From Arcanobacterium pluranimalium (lineage in GTDB: Bacteria; Actinomycetota; Actinomycetes; Actinomycetales; Actinomycetaceae): a DNA stretch of 64,000 bases. Shown here in pieces: positions 54,803 through 63,844 of the stretch. Numbering within the stretch: the stretch's first letter is position 1; each line of letters begins with the position of its first letter. The notes under the pieces are model-generated. The model was not told the DNA's origin. It was given only the letters and a program-made list of their open reading frames with translations, and made no database searches. The DNA is taken from positions 744,001 through 808,000 of the forward strand of contig NZ_JAFBCS010000001.1 in the NCBI RefSeq assembly GCF_016907845.1. Direction: 5' to 3'. The position numbers and the translations under genes were made by a program.

Positions 54803-56569
54803 ATGTCTAACCATCGTCTCGCCTATTACGAATCAGGAAATCAAGTTAACGGCACGATTATTGCATTTCACGGGGTTACGGATAATGCCGCTTCGCTTGT
54901 AGACATCGCCACTCGTTTCGGTTCTCGCTGGCGCGTCGTGCTCATTGACTCTCTTGGGCACGGTATATCGCCTCGTTTCACAAAAGATGAGCTTTCTAAT
55001 CCTTTTGCGGCCGCCGTGGCAGCTGCTGAGGCCACGGTTTCCCATATCCTTGAAAGCTCTTTGCATCACAAAGTGGTTGCGCTTGGGCACTCGATGGGCG
55101 GCGCGATCACCACGCAACTGGCCGTTCGTCATCCGCAGTGGTTCCACGGCGTCGTCCTTGAAGATCCGGCGTTACTGACGCCCGAACAGCAGCAACGCTA
55201 CTTAGAAAACGCGCCATACCTCGTTGAGCAAACGCAATACGTGAGTGAGAACCCAACTAAAGCGATTGCTGAGCTCAGAGCCGAATATCCGCGCTGGACG
55301 CAACCAGAATGTACCGCGTGGGCGCAGGCAAAAGCGCAGGTAGATCGTTCCTTTGTGGAAACGGGAGTTGTGGGTTTGTCTGATATTGCTGCGCTTGATC
55401 GCCTTGTTGTGCCCGCCCTCGTCGTTTCGGGCGACGGCGATGACATCCTCCTCGATGCCGCCCGCACGGATTCCTTGACGAGTCCGCACCTGAAAGTGGT
55501 GCGTATTGCGCAGGCGAGCCACACGGTGCGCCGCGACCAGCCACAGACGTTCTTCGCGGCGGTTGAGGATTTTCTCGATGAGCTAGTCTCGGCTGAATCG
55601 CAGGTACCGACGCCGTATATTCGCCCAGACATGGTCGAAGTGGTGGCTAATACGCCTGCTCAAGATATGCGTGATGTGCTAAAACTGCGCGCCCGCGCTA
55701 ACACAATGTTCAGTTCCTCAATTGCCTGGCCGGAAGGCATAAATCTGTCTGAAACGGACGTTGTAGGGAGAAAGGTGCGTATCGTTAGCAATAGTGACGA
55801 ACCGCGCGTCGTCATTTTGTCTTTGCATGGCGGCGGCTATGTTTCAGGGCGTCCGCAGTTCGACGACGAGCGCCACGTCGATTTGTTGCGTTTAGTTTCC
55901 GATCTGGAATGTCCCGACGCCGCAGGTCACGTTGCGAAAGTGCTCATAGCTTCGCCCGATTACCGTCTCGCCCCGGAGCATCCGTATCCTGCTAATGCGC
56001 AAGACGCCGCGGCGACCCTGGTTTACCTGGCACAAAAGTACCCAGATGCGCAGCTCATTGTTTATGGTGATTCGGCAGGCGCTGGTACCGGTTTGCAGAT
56101 GTTCACACAAGATATTCCGGTGGATGTGCGCACTCGCGTGAAGTGTTTTGTGGCGATGGAGCCGTGTCTTGAACCGTATATGAATTCGCTTTCGTGGGTG
56201 ACGTATCGAAACGGGCCAGTGTGGGATCGCCAAGCGAGCGAGGGAGCATGGGCGCACTTTTTGAGCGTTCGCAGTGCACAAAGCGCAGATGTGTCAATGA
56301 TAGAGTCGCAAGTCGCGGAGTGCAGCGTTTATCGGTTGCCTGAGGCTTGTGAGGTGCCGCCGATGTGCGTCGTCGTCAATTCTGCTGATCCGTTGCGCGA
56401 CGAAGGCATCAACCTTGCCACCCGTTTAACAGACGCGGGTGTGGAGACCGAGCTGTGGATGTGCGCCGGCAGTGTACACGGTGGACTGTCGATTCCTGGA
56501 AGCGTGATCTGGGAGCAAAATCAGCACAATATCGCTCGTTTTATTCAACACCGGATCTTGGCACAATGA
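54803..56569 (+). CDS. fusion of two alpha/beta hydrolase domains
   Basis: A 588-residue protein made of two complete hydrolases. Residues 1 to about 265 are an alpha/beta hydrolase with nucleophile elbow GHSMGG near 95-100, an acid in SGDGDD and His in QASHTVRRDQP. Residues about 310-588 are a hormone-sensitive-lipase type esterase with HGGGY, PDYRLAPEHPYP, elbow GDSAGAG, acid in NSADPLRDEG and His in SVHGG. ATG 54803 lies behind AAGGAG; the frame opens earlier inside the GNAT gene. No signal peptide. Both triads look intact. Confidence 0.88.
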   Translation: MSNHRLAYYESGNQVNGTIIAFHGVTDNAASLVDIATRFGSRWRVVLIDSLGHGISPRFTKDELSNPFAAAVAAAEATVSHILESSLHHKVVALGHSMGGAITTQLAVRHPQWFHGVVLEDPALLTPEQQQRYLENAPYLVEQTQYVSENPTKAIAELRAEYPRWTQPECTAWAQAKAQVDRSFVETGVVGLSDIAALDRLVVPALVVSGDGDDILLDAARTDSLTSPHLKVVRIAQASHTVRRDQPQTFFAAVEDFLDELVSAESQVPTPYIRPDMVEVVANTPAQDMRDVLKLRARANTMFSSSIAWPEGINLSETDVVGRKVRIVSNSDEPRVVILSLHGGGYVSGRPQFDDERHVDLLRLVSDLECPDAAGHVAKVLIASPDYRLAPEHPYPANAQDAAATLVYLAQKYPDAQLIVYGDSAGAGTGLQMFTQDIPVDVRTRVKCFVAMEPCLEPYMNSLSWVTYRNGPVWDRQASEGAWAHFLSVRSAQSADVSMIESQVAECSVYRLPEACEVPPMCVVVNSADPLRDEGINLATRLTDAGVETELWMCAGSVHGGLSIPGSVIWEQNQHNIARFIQHRILAQ

Positions 56570-56690
56570 AAATAAGGTGTTGAGCTGAGTAGGCCGTGCT
56601 GGGGACTGTTTTCTCCTGAAATCGTTGATCGGGTTCATTTGGGTGCCAATTTTCTATCTATTTACTGGTTTTGCTGGGCAGACACTTCGT

Positions 56691-58030
56691 GGGTTAATAG
56701 ACAAAACGTGGGTCTTAAGGTCGGGTTTTTCGTTGTTGTGGTAGGCGAAAGTAGGCATCATTATGGGTTTCGGGCTTAATCTTGTTGCTTGCTTGAATCT
56801 GGCCGGGTTATGTGCGTGGGGTGAAGTCTTTTAATCCGCGTGCCCGTCGCTGCCCGATTTGTGATGAACCATGTAAGAAGAAAGGCAAAACAGCAGCTGG
56901 TAGCCAACGCTGGTACTGCAAAAATTGCCGCTATAGTTTCACCTCCACCCGCACAGACCAGCAAAAACTAGCGCAATTCCGCGAGTTTTGTGACTATGTC
57001 ACCGACACCGAACCCAAACGCCGCTTGGCTGGCTCGCTACGGACCTGGGATCGGGACCATGCCTGGTGTTGGGATACCCGTCCGGTCTGGGAACCTACCG
57101 GGGAGGTGTATGACCAAGTCTTCATCGACGGGACCTATATCGCTCACGGCTGGTGTGTTCTGATCGCAGCAACTACCGATGGGGTCATCGACTATCAACT
57201 ATGTAATCAAGAATCCAAAGCCGCCTACACAGCGTTACTCAAACACATCCCCGCACCCCAGGTGGTCACCACCGACGGCCAACGCGGAGCACTAGCCGCG
57301 ATCAAAGCCTGCTGGCCTACCACACACGTTCAGCGATGCTTGGTCCATATCCAACGCAATATCCGTCGTATCACCACCTCTAGGCCGCGTATCAAGCAGC
57401 ATAAAGCGTTGTACAAGCTTGCCTTGAACCTGATGAAAATCACCACCGCCGAGGAAGCGATCGAGTAGCAAAAAGGCCTATCGGTCTTTCATAGCCTTTA
57501 CGATCAGTGGCTGGCCGAACGTACCTACAAGCACACCGTGTCACCTTCACAGGTACCCAAGTTCACGGTCAACAATAAGTCCTGGTGGTACACCCACCAC
57601 GCCACACGGCGTATGGTTCGCTCCCTTGACCGGCATATTAAAGACGGGGCGCTCTTCACGTTCCTTAACCCAGATATCACCACCGTCCAGCCCTTATCAG
57701 CGACGACGAACCCGCTCGAAGGAGGCATCAACGCGCCGTTGAAAGGCTTCCTGCACACTCACCGTGGCTGGTCAGAAGACCACATGCTCACCGCCTTGGA
57801 CTACTGGCTCTACAACCGGTCCATTAACCGCCAACCCTTAGAAACCTTCATCACCAACACTCGGCAAGCCCGGCCAGCATCCAAACACAAACCCGACTCC
57901 GACCAGCCCGCCGAAATCGACAACGCCATCGATCACGAACAACCATGGGAAAACAGCCTCACCATCCGAAAAGGATGGATTCGAAGCTAACGACACGCCC
58001 GCATTAGACCCACATTTTGTCTATTAACCC
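56691..58030 (+). mobile_element. IS1249-like insertion sequence (IS256 superfamily)
   Basis: A 1340-bp element with terminal inverted repeats of 27 bp at 56691-56717 and 58004-58030, which match at 25 positions and begin GGGTTAATAGACAAAA. It encodes one transposase with a zinc ribbon, interrupted by a stop codon. No target-site duplication could be found beside the ends, so the insertion is old or its flanks have changed. Confidence 0.88.
56812..57990 (+). pseudogene. IS1249-family transposase interrupted by an amber codon
   Basis: A DDE transposase read in one frame. The first part (residues 1-218) has the zinc ribbon RCPICDEPCKKKG/WYCKNC, the first Asp in FIDGTYIA, the second in VTTDGQRGA and the IS256-type motif HVQRCLVHIQRNI. 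TAG at 57466-57468 stops it; the same frame then continues (QKGLSVFHSLYDQWLAER) to the catalytic Glu in NPLEGGIN and ends at 57990. One base change (TGG or CAG to TAG) explains it. The start is taken as GTG 56812. Confidence 0.88.
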
Positions 58031-58091
58031 AAACATACAGACGTGCGCCGGATTTCTCCGACGCACATCCACCAATTAAGAAAGGCTAATT

Positions 58092-58763
58092 CTAACCAAA
58101 CAATCGGCTGAAGAATCCTTTCTTCTTGCCACCGGCCGATTTAGAACGCTCCGGCGTACCAGCTGGCACAAACCTATGAAGGATAATTTTTTCCGGGTCG
58201 ATCGGCGTAATTGCGGCACTTACTTCGTCTTCAGAGGCACCTTCACCTTCAGTACCGAAGATCCACAACACGGCAGATTCTGCCAAGTCGAGCGGGTGAT
58301 AACCGTACTCTGGATCGTCGTCGTAATTGTGGTCACCACGCGCAAACGGTTCCTCAAAGGGAAGCAGATCGCCCTCGAGTGCTGCGACTTTATCCTCAGC
58401 TGTAGCAGAATCGTCCAGATCTACTACGCGACCACGGTGATTCGGTGGCGTCCGATACGAGCAAGCATCCATCATGCTGCGAGTAAATAAGAACCATGTA
58501 TTATCGGCGGGCTCATCAACGAGGTAGCCTAAAGTTTCTTCGCCGGTGAAGACGACGGTGTCTCCCCAGGTTCCTACCCAGAGGCTTTCGTCCGTGGGGT
58601 TGAAAGCCTCGTCAAGATCACCGGTTCTGTCGAAGCGCCATTCACCTTCGAAATACTTTGTGATCTGCTCCGATGCGGCTTCAACGCCGCCCTCTGGCTT
58701 GGTAGTGATGTTCTCGCGCGGGATAGTCGGCGAGTATGAAAGCATTGTGCATTTAAATCCCAT
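58092..58763 (-). CDS. conserved actinobacterial protein of unknown function
   Basis: A 223-residue soluble protein beginning MGFKCTMLSYSPTIPRE, acidic in the middle, with FDRTGDLDEAFNPTDESLWVGTWGDTVV and a basic end GGKKKGFFSRLFG. It may belong to the DUF6928 group, but that is recall only. ATG 58763 is preferred to a TTG two codons earlier because TATGAT lies exactly six bases before it, the leaderless spacing. No function can be given. Confidence 0.65.
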   Translation of the reverse strand: MGFKCTMLSYSPTIPRENITTKPEGGVEAASEQITKYFEGEWRFDRTGDLDEAFNPTDESLWVGTWGDTVVFTGEETLGYLVDEPADNTWFLFTRSMMDACSYRTPPNHRGRVVDLDDSATAEDKVAALEGDLLPFEEPFARGDHNYDDDPEYGYHPLDLAESAVLWIFGTEGEGASEDEVSAAITPIDPEKIILHRFVPAGTPERSKSAGGKKKGFFSRLFG

Positions 58764-58831
58764 GAGCAAATCATAATAGATAATCTGCAGCTAGGGGGCG
58801 GTTTGATTGAGAACCAGTAAAGATGCCGCCG

Positions 58832-60463
58832 TTAAACGCCCTCATTCTGAATACGCTCAGCCCACAGCGGCAACTGCCCATGCAGACTCGAATTGAGCGT
58901 GTCCATTCCAAGTTCCCATTCTTCAGTAATTCGGCCAAATGCTGCTAAACCGTTAACTGGCTTCAAATCACTGTCCAAAACAGAAGCGTCCTCACCGATT
59001 CTTATGCCATTACGGTCTTCGTTCCATACGAGCAGATAGTCCTCGATTTCGGCAAGCTCGGGGAAAGCGCCAGGCCAGTAACCTCCCGGTGCAAGTACGC
59101 CATCAACCACCACGTCAACCGACTCTGGTAGCTCAAGTGCATCAACACTCTTATCCAGCCACGACGTATCGATCACTCCGGCATCGATGAGCGTTAATAT
59201 CTTGCGTGCATTGATTGGTGGCGGACCAAATCCATAAATATCCACTAGCGAGTTCCATCTACGGAAAGTTTCCCACTCGTCATTTGGCCATTCTTTCCCT
59301 GGTAGCACATCTAAAATCGCATCTGCAAGTAATAGGAAGACGCCGGCGAACACGGCTTTCGCACCGAGCTTTCGCTTGCCGTCGTACGCCGCAATCGAGT
59401 CTGCAAGTGTGCCACGCGAATTACCTTCGCTCGGTGCCGAGCCTGCCACAACGCCGTCGAAAATCGCCTCCGGATAAGGGTAATCAAGCTTCTTAAGCAC
59501 ATCCAGCGTCAAGCCTCGAATGAGATCCAAGATTTCAGAGAGCGACTCAGACTCTCGAATTTTCTTGTTCGTAGCATCGAGCGTGCGCTTGCCAATGAGA
59601 TCCCTTACCACATCAATGTTTGGCTTGATGTCCAGGAAGATTCCTTCTAGCCCGAGCGGTAAAATCTTCTTCACCTGTTTTTTGCTTGAAACGTACTGGC
59701 TTCCGTCCTCAGAGAACTTTCCGCCACGCCCTTCGGTTAGTGCAAGGGCGACGTCGATAAACGTCAGTCCCGCACCACGCACCGCTACCACGGCATCGGC
59801 GTCGATATCATCCAAAATGCTAAGTGGGTAGGCGAAAGGAATATAAGCCCTTGTTTTACCACCGAAATCCTCGAGCGAAACGGGTTTCGGAGGATTCAAC
59901 GAATGCCCAACAGTGAGCAAGAGTTCATCAACGGTAAAAGTTTGCTTTCCCGTGGTAACGCGCCAAGAACCGGGCACGCCCGATACTTTCGACGCCCAGC
60001 CGTGTTCAACCAGTTCAATATTCTTGGGCAGAGCCTTCTTCACGTACTCATAGCAATAGACCAGATACTCGCCAATGACCTTACGAGGAGGGAAATCGTT
60101 GACGTACTGCGGATACTTTTTCTTTGCCCACGTGTCAAAGTCCGGTGCGGTGTGAAGTGAAGCGACGCTATCTTCGAGCTTTTTATGAAATTCAGCTGGA
60201 TCATTGGAGGGATTAGCGTCTGAAACAGGAACTCGATTGGCACGATACGGTCCGAACTGATCAACGATCGCCGTTCGCGCATTAAACCGCGAGTATTCGG
60301 GTTGTGTTACGTCAAAGGGCGTGCCTTGACCAGCTACGCTGACGCCGTCGCCGTTGAAAACTCCGAACAAATGAACGGTGACGGGTTGCGTCACTTTTGC
60401 CGCTATAGCAGAAAGCGCAGCAGTGCCGCGCGGACCTGCACCAACGATTGCGATTGAAAGCAT
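58832..60463 (-). CDS. FAD/NAD(P)-binding oxidoreductase-like protein
   Basis: A 543-residue protein with an N-terminal FAD/NAD-binding motif (IAIVGAGPRGTAALSA), then RFNARTAIVDQFGPYRANRVP and PRKVIGEYLVYCYEYV, and a second nucleotide motif at about 220 (VVAVRGAGLTFIDVALAL). This layout fits the FAD_NAD_binding_3-like family, whose members are often called adenylate-binding or hydroxyacylglutathione-like by automatic annotation but lack a firm function. GAGGAATCAG precedes the ATG. Confidence 0.8.
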   Translation of the reverse strand: MLSIAIVGAGPRGTAALSAIAAKVTQPVTVHLFGVFNGDGVSVAGQGTPFDVTQPEYSRFNARTAIVDQFGPYRANRVPVSDANPSNDPAEFHKKLEDSVASLHTAPDFDTWAKKKYPQYVNDFPPRKVIGEYLVYCYEYVKKALPKNIELVEHGWASKVSGVPGSWRVTTGKQTFTVDELLLTVGHSLNPPKPVSLEDFGGKTRAYIPFAYPLSILDDIDADAVVAVRGAGLTFIDVALALTEGRGGKFSEDGSQYVSSKKQVKKILPLGLEGIFLDIKPNIDVVRDLIGKRTLDATNKKIRESESLSEILDLIRGLTLDVLKKLDYPYPEAIFDGVVAGSAPSEGNSRGTLADSIAAYDGKRKLGAKAVFAGVFLLLADAILDVLPGKEWPNDEWETFRRWNSLVDIYGFGPPPINARKILTLIDAGVIDTSWLDKSVDALELPESVDVVVDGVLAPGGYWPGAFPELAEIEDYLLVWNEDRNGIRIGEDASVLDSDLKPVNGLAAFGRITEEWELGMDTLNSSLHGQLPLWAERIQNEGV

Positions 60464-60619
60464 CTGATTCCTCTAACGTAAATAGTTTTGCCAGATACCT
60501 AGAAGTCTAGTTGGAAGTGCTCACTCTGTGCTGGGCTTACGGCGCTATTCGTCAGATTCCTTGTGTCCATAGCAGTCGCTTTCGTTTTCCAGTACTTGTG
60601 TTGCGACTTCTGCATCGCT

Positions 60620-60649
60620 AATAGTCTAAACGGAATGATTTAGACTATT
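60620..60649. promoter_or_regulatory. 11-bp inverted repeat over the mug promoter
   Basis: AATAGTCTAAA at 60620-60630 and TTTAGACTATT at 60639-60649 are perfect reverse complements with an eight-base centre. The right arm contains TAGACT, six bases before the mug GTG. A protein bound here would block the -10 region. Confidence 0.6.
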
Positions 60650-60652
60650 TAG

Positions 60653-61261
60653 GTGATTTCCAGAATTTCGCCACTTAATGGACGCAAGCCTACCCGCGCC
60701 GAACTGCCGCAGTATGTCAACGGCACAGTCGACGACATCCTCTGCCCGCATCCGTGGCTGCTCATCGTCGGCATAAATCCTGGTCTGTGGACTGCGGCGG
60801 TCAACGCGCCTTTCGCCGCGCCGTCTAATCGCTTCTGGCCGAGCCTTTACCACGCTGGGCTTTTGCCGCATCGCGTCGATGCCACTGCTGGTCTCAAGCC
60901 TGAGGACGAACTGGCGATGCAAGAGCAGGGGATCGCGCTCACCAATTTGGTCAATAGAGCGACGGCGAAAGCTTCGGAGCTCAAGAGGGCTGAGCTCGAA
61001 GCGGGTGGACGACGTTTGGCGCGCCTTGCACAGGAGCTTCAGCCCGACGTCGTCGCTGTTCTCGGTATCATGGCGTATCGTGAGGCGTTTCGAAAACCAA
61101 AAGCGCAGCTAGGGAGGCAGTACGACGGCGGCCTGCACGTTTCGTTGGGTGGCGGCGAGCTATGGGTGTTGCCGCAGCCGAGCGGGCTCAATGCCCACGC
61201 CACGATGCCAGTGCTGGTGGATTGGTGGCAACAAGTAGCTGCGAGACGACGTCGCAGCTAG
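60653..61261 (+). CDS. mug: G/U mismatch-specific DNA glycosylase
   Basis: A 202-residue uracil-DNA glycosylase of the Mug family. It has the active-site segment LLIVGINPGLWTAA, SNRFWPSLYHAGLLP, GIALTNLVNRATAKASEL and WVLPQPSGLNAHA near the end. The GTG at 60653 has no ribosome site and is placed by the TAGACT box six bases upstream. It excises uracil and ethenocytosine from mismatches in its relatives. Confidence 0.9.
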   Translation: MISRISPLNGRKPTRAELPQYVNGTVDDILCPHPWLLIVGINPGLWTAAVNAPFAAPSNRFWPSLYHAGLLPHRVDATAGLKPEDELAMQEQGIALTNLVNRATAKASELKRAELEAGGRRLARLAQELQPDVVAVLGIMAYREAFRKPKAQLGRQYDGGLHVSLGGGELWVLPQPSGLNAHATMPVLVDWWQQVAARRRRS

Positions 61262-61270
61262 ACGTAGCGC

Positions 61271-61579
61271 CTAATGGGCGAAGCCTCGCACCAAAGTATC
61301 GAGTGCTGCTAGGTATAGCTCGTATTCCTTGCGGCCTTGCTTGGTTAAAGCTAGCCTCGTGACTGCGGTTTTACCTGAAAACTCCTTCTTAATGCTTATG
61401 ATGCCGGCGTTTTCTAGGAGAGTCGCGTGTTTCGTGAGGAGTGCGTAGCTCATTCCGAGTTCGTTTTTCAGGGTCTGATAATCGATTGATTCGACTGTGT
61501 ACAGTGGAGCCACGATGGATAATCGGGCTGGTGAATGGATTGGTGAATCGAGGACTGTGCGTGCCTTAACTAGATTCAT
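61271..61579 (-). CDS. winged-helix (MarR/HTH_34-like) transcriptional regulator
   Basis: A 102-residue regulator: LDSPIHSPARLSIVAPLY, then IDYQTLKNELGMSYALLTKHATLLENAGII as recognition region and the wing FSGKTAVTRLALTKQGRKEYE (in part). ATG 61579 overlaps the stop of the membrane protein gene (ATGA), so the two are translated together; longer readings of this frame run antisense to nothing useful. It ends ten bases from mug. A palindrome in the operon promoter is a likely target. Confidence 0.87.
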   Translation of the reverse strand: MNLVKARTVLDSPIHSPARLSIVAPLYTVESIDYQTLKNELGMSYALLTKHATLLENAGIISIKKEFSGKTAVTRLALTKQGRKEYELYLAALDTLVRGFAH

Positions 61580-62037
61580 CGATGAGCCAATCTGATCATG
61601 AATACTCCCAAGCGCGTCATTGGGACAACTGTTATTGTTGCTATAAGTAGAGTAGCTGGCCATGTGAAATGTGGAGTCTTGCCCAAGACTTCGAGTAATA
61701 ATCCGAACAGGGCGACTCCTATCGGAAACGCAAATGCAAAGAACTTGCGACGGCGAAAACCGAGGGGTTGGACGCGCTTGCTCCGAATAATATTTGCAGA
61801 TAAAGCGGCGCCTCCAAACAAAAAGATGATGCTCGAGCAGGTAGTTAAGATTCCTCCCCAGGGAATATTGGTGCGTTGCAGCATTATCACATAATGAAAA
61901 GCGATCAGGCAGGCATAGATAAGGTACAGCCAACCTTCTTTTGAGCTCACGTACGCAGGTGTACTCGCTTGAGCTTGGAGAGAGGCTTGCCGGAAACTCG
62001 GATGTGGGGCAGTTGACGAGTAATTTGTACCGTTCAT
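61576..62037 (-). CDS. small four-segment membrane protein
   Basis: A 153-residue membrane protein. After a polar N-terminus of about 35 residues there are four hydrophobic segments (LYLIYACLIAFHYVIML; ILTTCSSIIFLFGGAAL; FAFAFPIGVALFGLLLEVLG; PATLLIATITVVPMTRLGV). Its gene is the first of a two-gene operon with a winged-helix regulator, an arrangement in which the regulator may sense the membrane partner. Not assigned to a family. Confidence 0.75.
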   Translation of the reverse strand: MNGTNYSSTAPHPSFRQASLQAQASTPAYVSSKEGWLYLIYACLIAFHYVIMLQRTNIPWGGILTTCSSIIFLFGGAALSANIIRSKRVQPLGFRRRKFFAFAFPIGVALFGLLLEVLGKTPHFTWPATLLIATITVVPMTRLGVFMIRLAHR

Positions 62038-62500
62038 GTTTCTATAGTATTAAGTACTTAACGATCTGTAAAGTAGTATTGCCATTTATGTGTAGTTATA
62101 TGGCTGTGCATAAGTGGGTGTTAGTCAAAGCGCATGAAATATATGTCATGAATATCTGAACTTATAACGTATGAATGAATAATTCGTTCATTTGTAGAAT
62201 AGTGCGCAAGATATGAAACGGTGCCTAGTGGCGTCGATAGGTCGCTTCCCACCGGCCGCTGGCCAGCATGATTGTCAAGCTGAAAAACGAAAATCCGGCA
62301 AAATCTCGGTAGCTAAAAGTGAACAAATCGGAAAAATCCGTCAAAACGCTTGTTTTGGTACATAAGGTATCGATAACCTTGAGACGTGTTGCTCAGAAAG
62401 CAACACAATGCCAGGTTTGGTGCATATTTGCATGCATAGATCTCATAAATTGCATATATACACCACAGCCACTTTCAATTCTCACCGATTGGAGTTCATC
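62038..62500. other. 463-bp AT-rich divergent region before the lipase
   Basis: It contains the leftward promoter at 62044-62072, a near-palindrome AAGGTATCGATAACCTT at 62364-62380, and a hairpin GTGTTGCT-N5-AGCAACAC at 62386-62406. It is more AT-rich than its surroundings. The lipase promoter must lie here. No gene was seen. Confidence 0.5.
62044..62072 (-). promoter_or_regulatory. promoter with palindrome for the membrane protein/regulator operon
   Basis: On the minus strand TTTACA (62072-62067) and TACTAT (62049-62044) are 17 bases apart, and the -10 box is six bases before the ATG at 62037. The perfect palindrome TTAAGTACTTAA at 62050-62061 fills the spacer next to the -10 box, an ideal operator position. 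Confidence 0.7.
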
Positions 62501-63757
62501 GTGCGTAAAAATACGATGATACTTTCATGTTTGGCACTGTCATCTTTGCTTGCAGCGGGCATCGCGCCGTCGGCAATAGCGGACGCAAGCCCTTCGCAAT
62601 CCTCCCTCCAACTGCAAGCTGGTGCTCAAACCGATCCGCAGGGCGATGACTACCTGCCTTTCTATCATAATATCCCCGAGCTTTCGGGCGATAAGCCAGG
62701 CACTTTGCTCCGTAGCGAATCTGTTGAAAACCCTTGGAATCCGCTAGGAATCAAAGCCAGTGGCCCTTTTAAGGCAACTCGGATTCTCTACACCTCGCAA
62801 AACCGCACTGGAAAGACGATTCCGGTGAGCGGCATCGTCATCGAATCAAAGGCGCCGTGGCAAGGTCAAGGAAAGCGTCCACTCATCGCATTCGCACCCG
62901 GCACCCAGGGCGTTGGAGACAAGTGCGCACCATCGCGCCAACTTGCGGATACCGCCGTCGGCGATTACGAACAGTACTTCTTTGAGGCGATGCTTAAGAA
63001 AGGGTACGCGGTAGTCGTCACTGACTACGAAGGTCTAGGAACTCCAGGTATGCACACGTATATGGATCGCATTTCGCAAGGTCATGCGGTTCTCGATAGC
63101 GTGCGTGCAGTACGTCAACTCAAAGGGTGGGACATCATTGCCGAAAACCCACTTGCCATCGACGGATATTCCCAAGACGGAGGTGCCGCGGCAAGTGCGG
63201 CCGAGCTGGCTGATAACTATGCTCCAGAGCTGAAATTCAAGGTGGCCGCAATCGGCGTCGCTCCCGCTGATTTAACTTTGCTTCCACCGACTCTTGACGG
63301 AACCTTGTACTTCCTATTTGAGGCGTTCGCGTTTATGGGAATCAGCCACAGCTATGGAATTGATTTCACTGCGGATCTTAACAAAGAGGGTAAAGACGTC
63401 ATGCTACGTGCTGCCAACGCGTGTACACAAGATTTGATTCCATTCATTGGGAAGAAACTCGAAAAGCTCACGATTGATGGAACTACAGTGCAACAGTTCA
63501 TCAACAAAGAGCCATATAAGAGCATGCTTTCTGATCAACATATCGGATACCGCGCGCCGTCTATGCCGGTAACCCTAACTCACAGCAAGGGCGACGATGT
63601 CATTCCATTCCACGTTGGTGAAAAACTGGCGAAAGAGTGGTCGGCTAGTGGAGGAGATATCACATTCGTCCCGCATACCTCCGGTACGCATGCATTCGGA
63701 TCAATCACTCACGCGAGGATTGCTGTTCAACAGTTTGAAAAGGTGTTTGGACACTAA
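62501..63757 (+). CDS. secreted lipase, LIP family
   Basis: A 418-residue secreted lipase. The start is GTG 62501 behind GGAG, giving MRKNTMILSCLALSSLLAAG, a clear signal peptide probably cut after SAIADA or nearby. The mature part has PLIAFAPGTQGVGDKCAPS with cysteine, VVVTDYEGLGTPG, the nucleophile elbow GYSQDGGAA at about 240, an acid in HSKGDDVIPF and His in SGTHAFGS, as in secretory lipases of corynebacteria. The elbow has Asp where GYSQGG is usual. Confidence 0.88.
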   Translation: MRKNTMILSCLALSSLLAAGIAPSAIADASPSQSSLQLQAGAQTDPQGDDYLPFYHNIPELSGDKPGTLLRSESVENPWNPLGIKASGPFKATRILYTSQNRTGKTIPVSGIVIESKAPWQGQGKRPLIAFAPGTQGVGDKCAPSRQLADTAVGDYEQYFFEAMLKKGYAVVVTDYEGLGTPGMHTYMDRISQGHAVLDSVRAVRQLKGWDIIAENPLAIDGYSQDGGAAASAAELADNYAPELKFKVAAIGVAPADLTLLPPTLDGTLYFLFEAFAFMGISHSYGIDFTADLNKEGKDVMLRAANACTQDLIPFIGKKLEKLTIDGTTVQQFINKEPYKSMLSDQHIGYRAPSMPVTLTHSKGDDVIPFHVGEKLAKEWSASGGDITFVPHTSGTHAFGSITHARIAVQQFEKVFGH

Positions 63758-63844
63758 TCTAGCGGTGATATTGTCCGCCTAGCAGGTGCAACTGCGAACT
63801 CTGTCTGAGTGATCGCTTGTTGACTTTCGCCGGCCGCTGGATAA

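Noticed and set aside
61580-61933. Long N-terminal extension of the winged-helix regulator
   Set aside because: The extra 118 codons lie inside the membrane protein gene in another frame; the ATGA overlap at 61579 gives the normal start.
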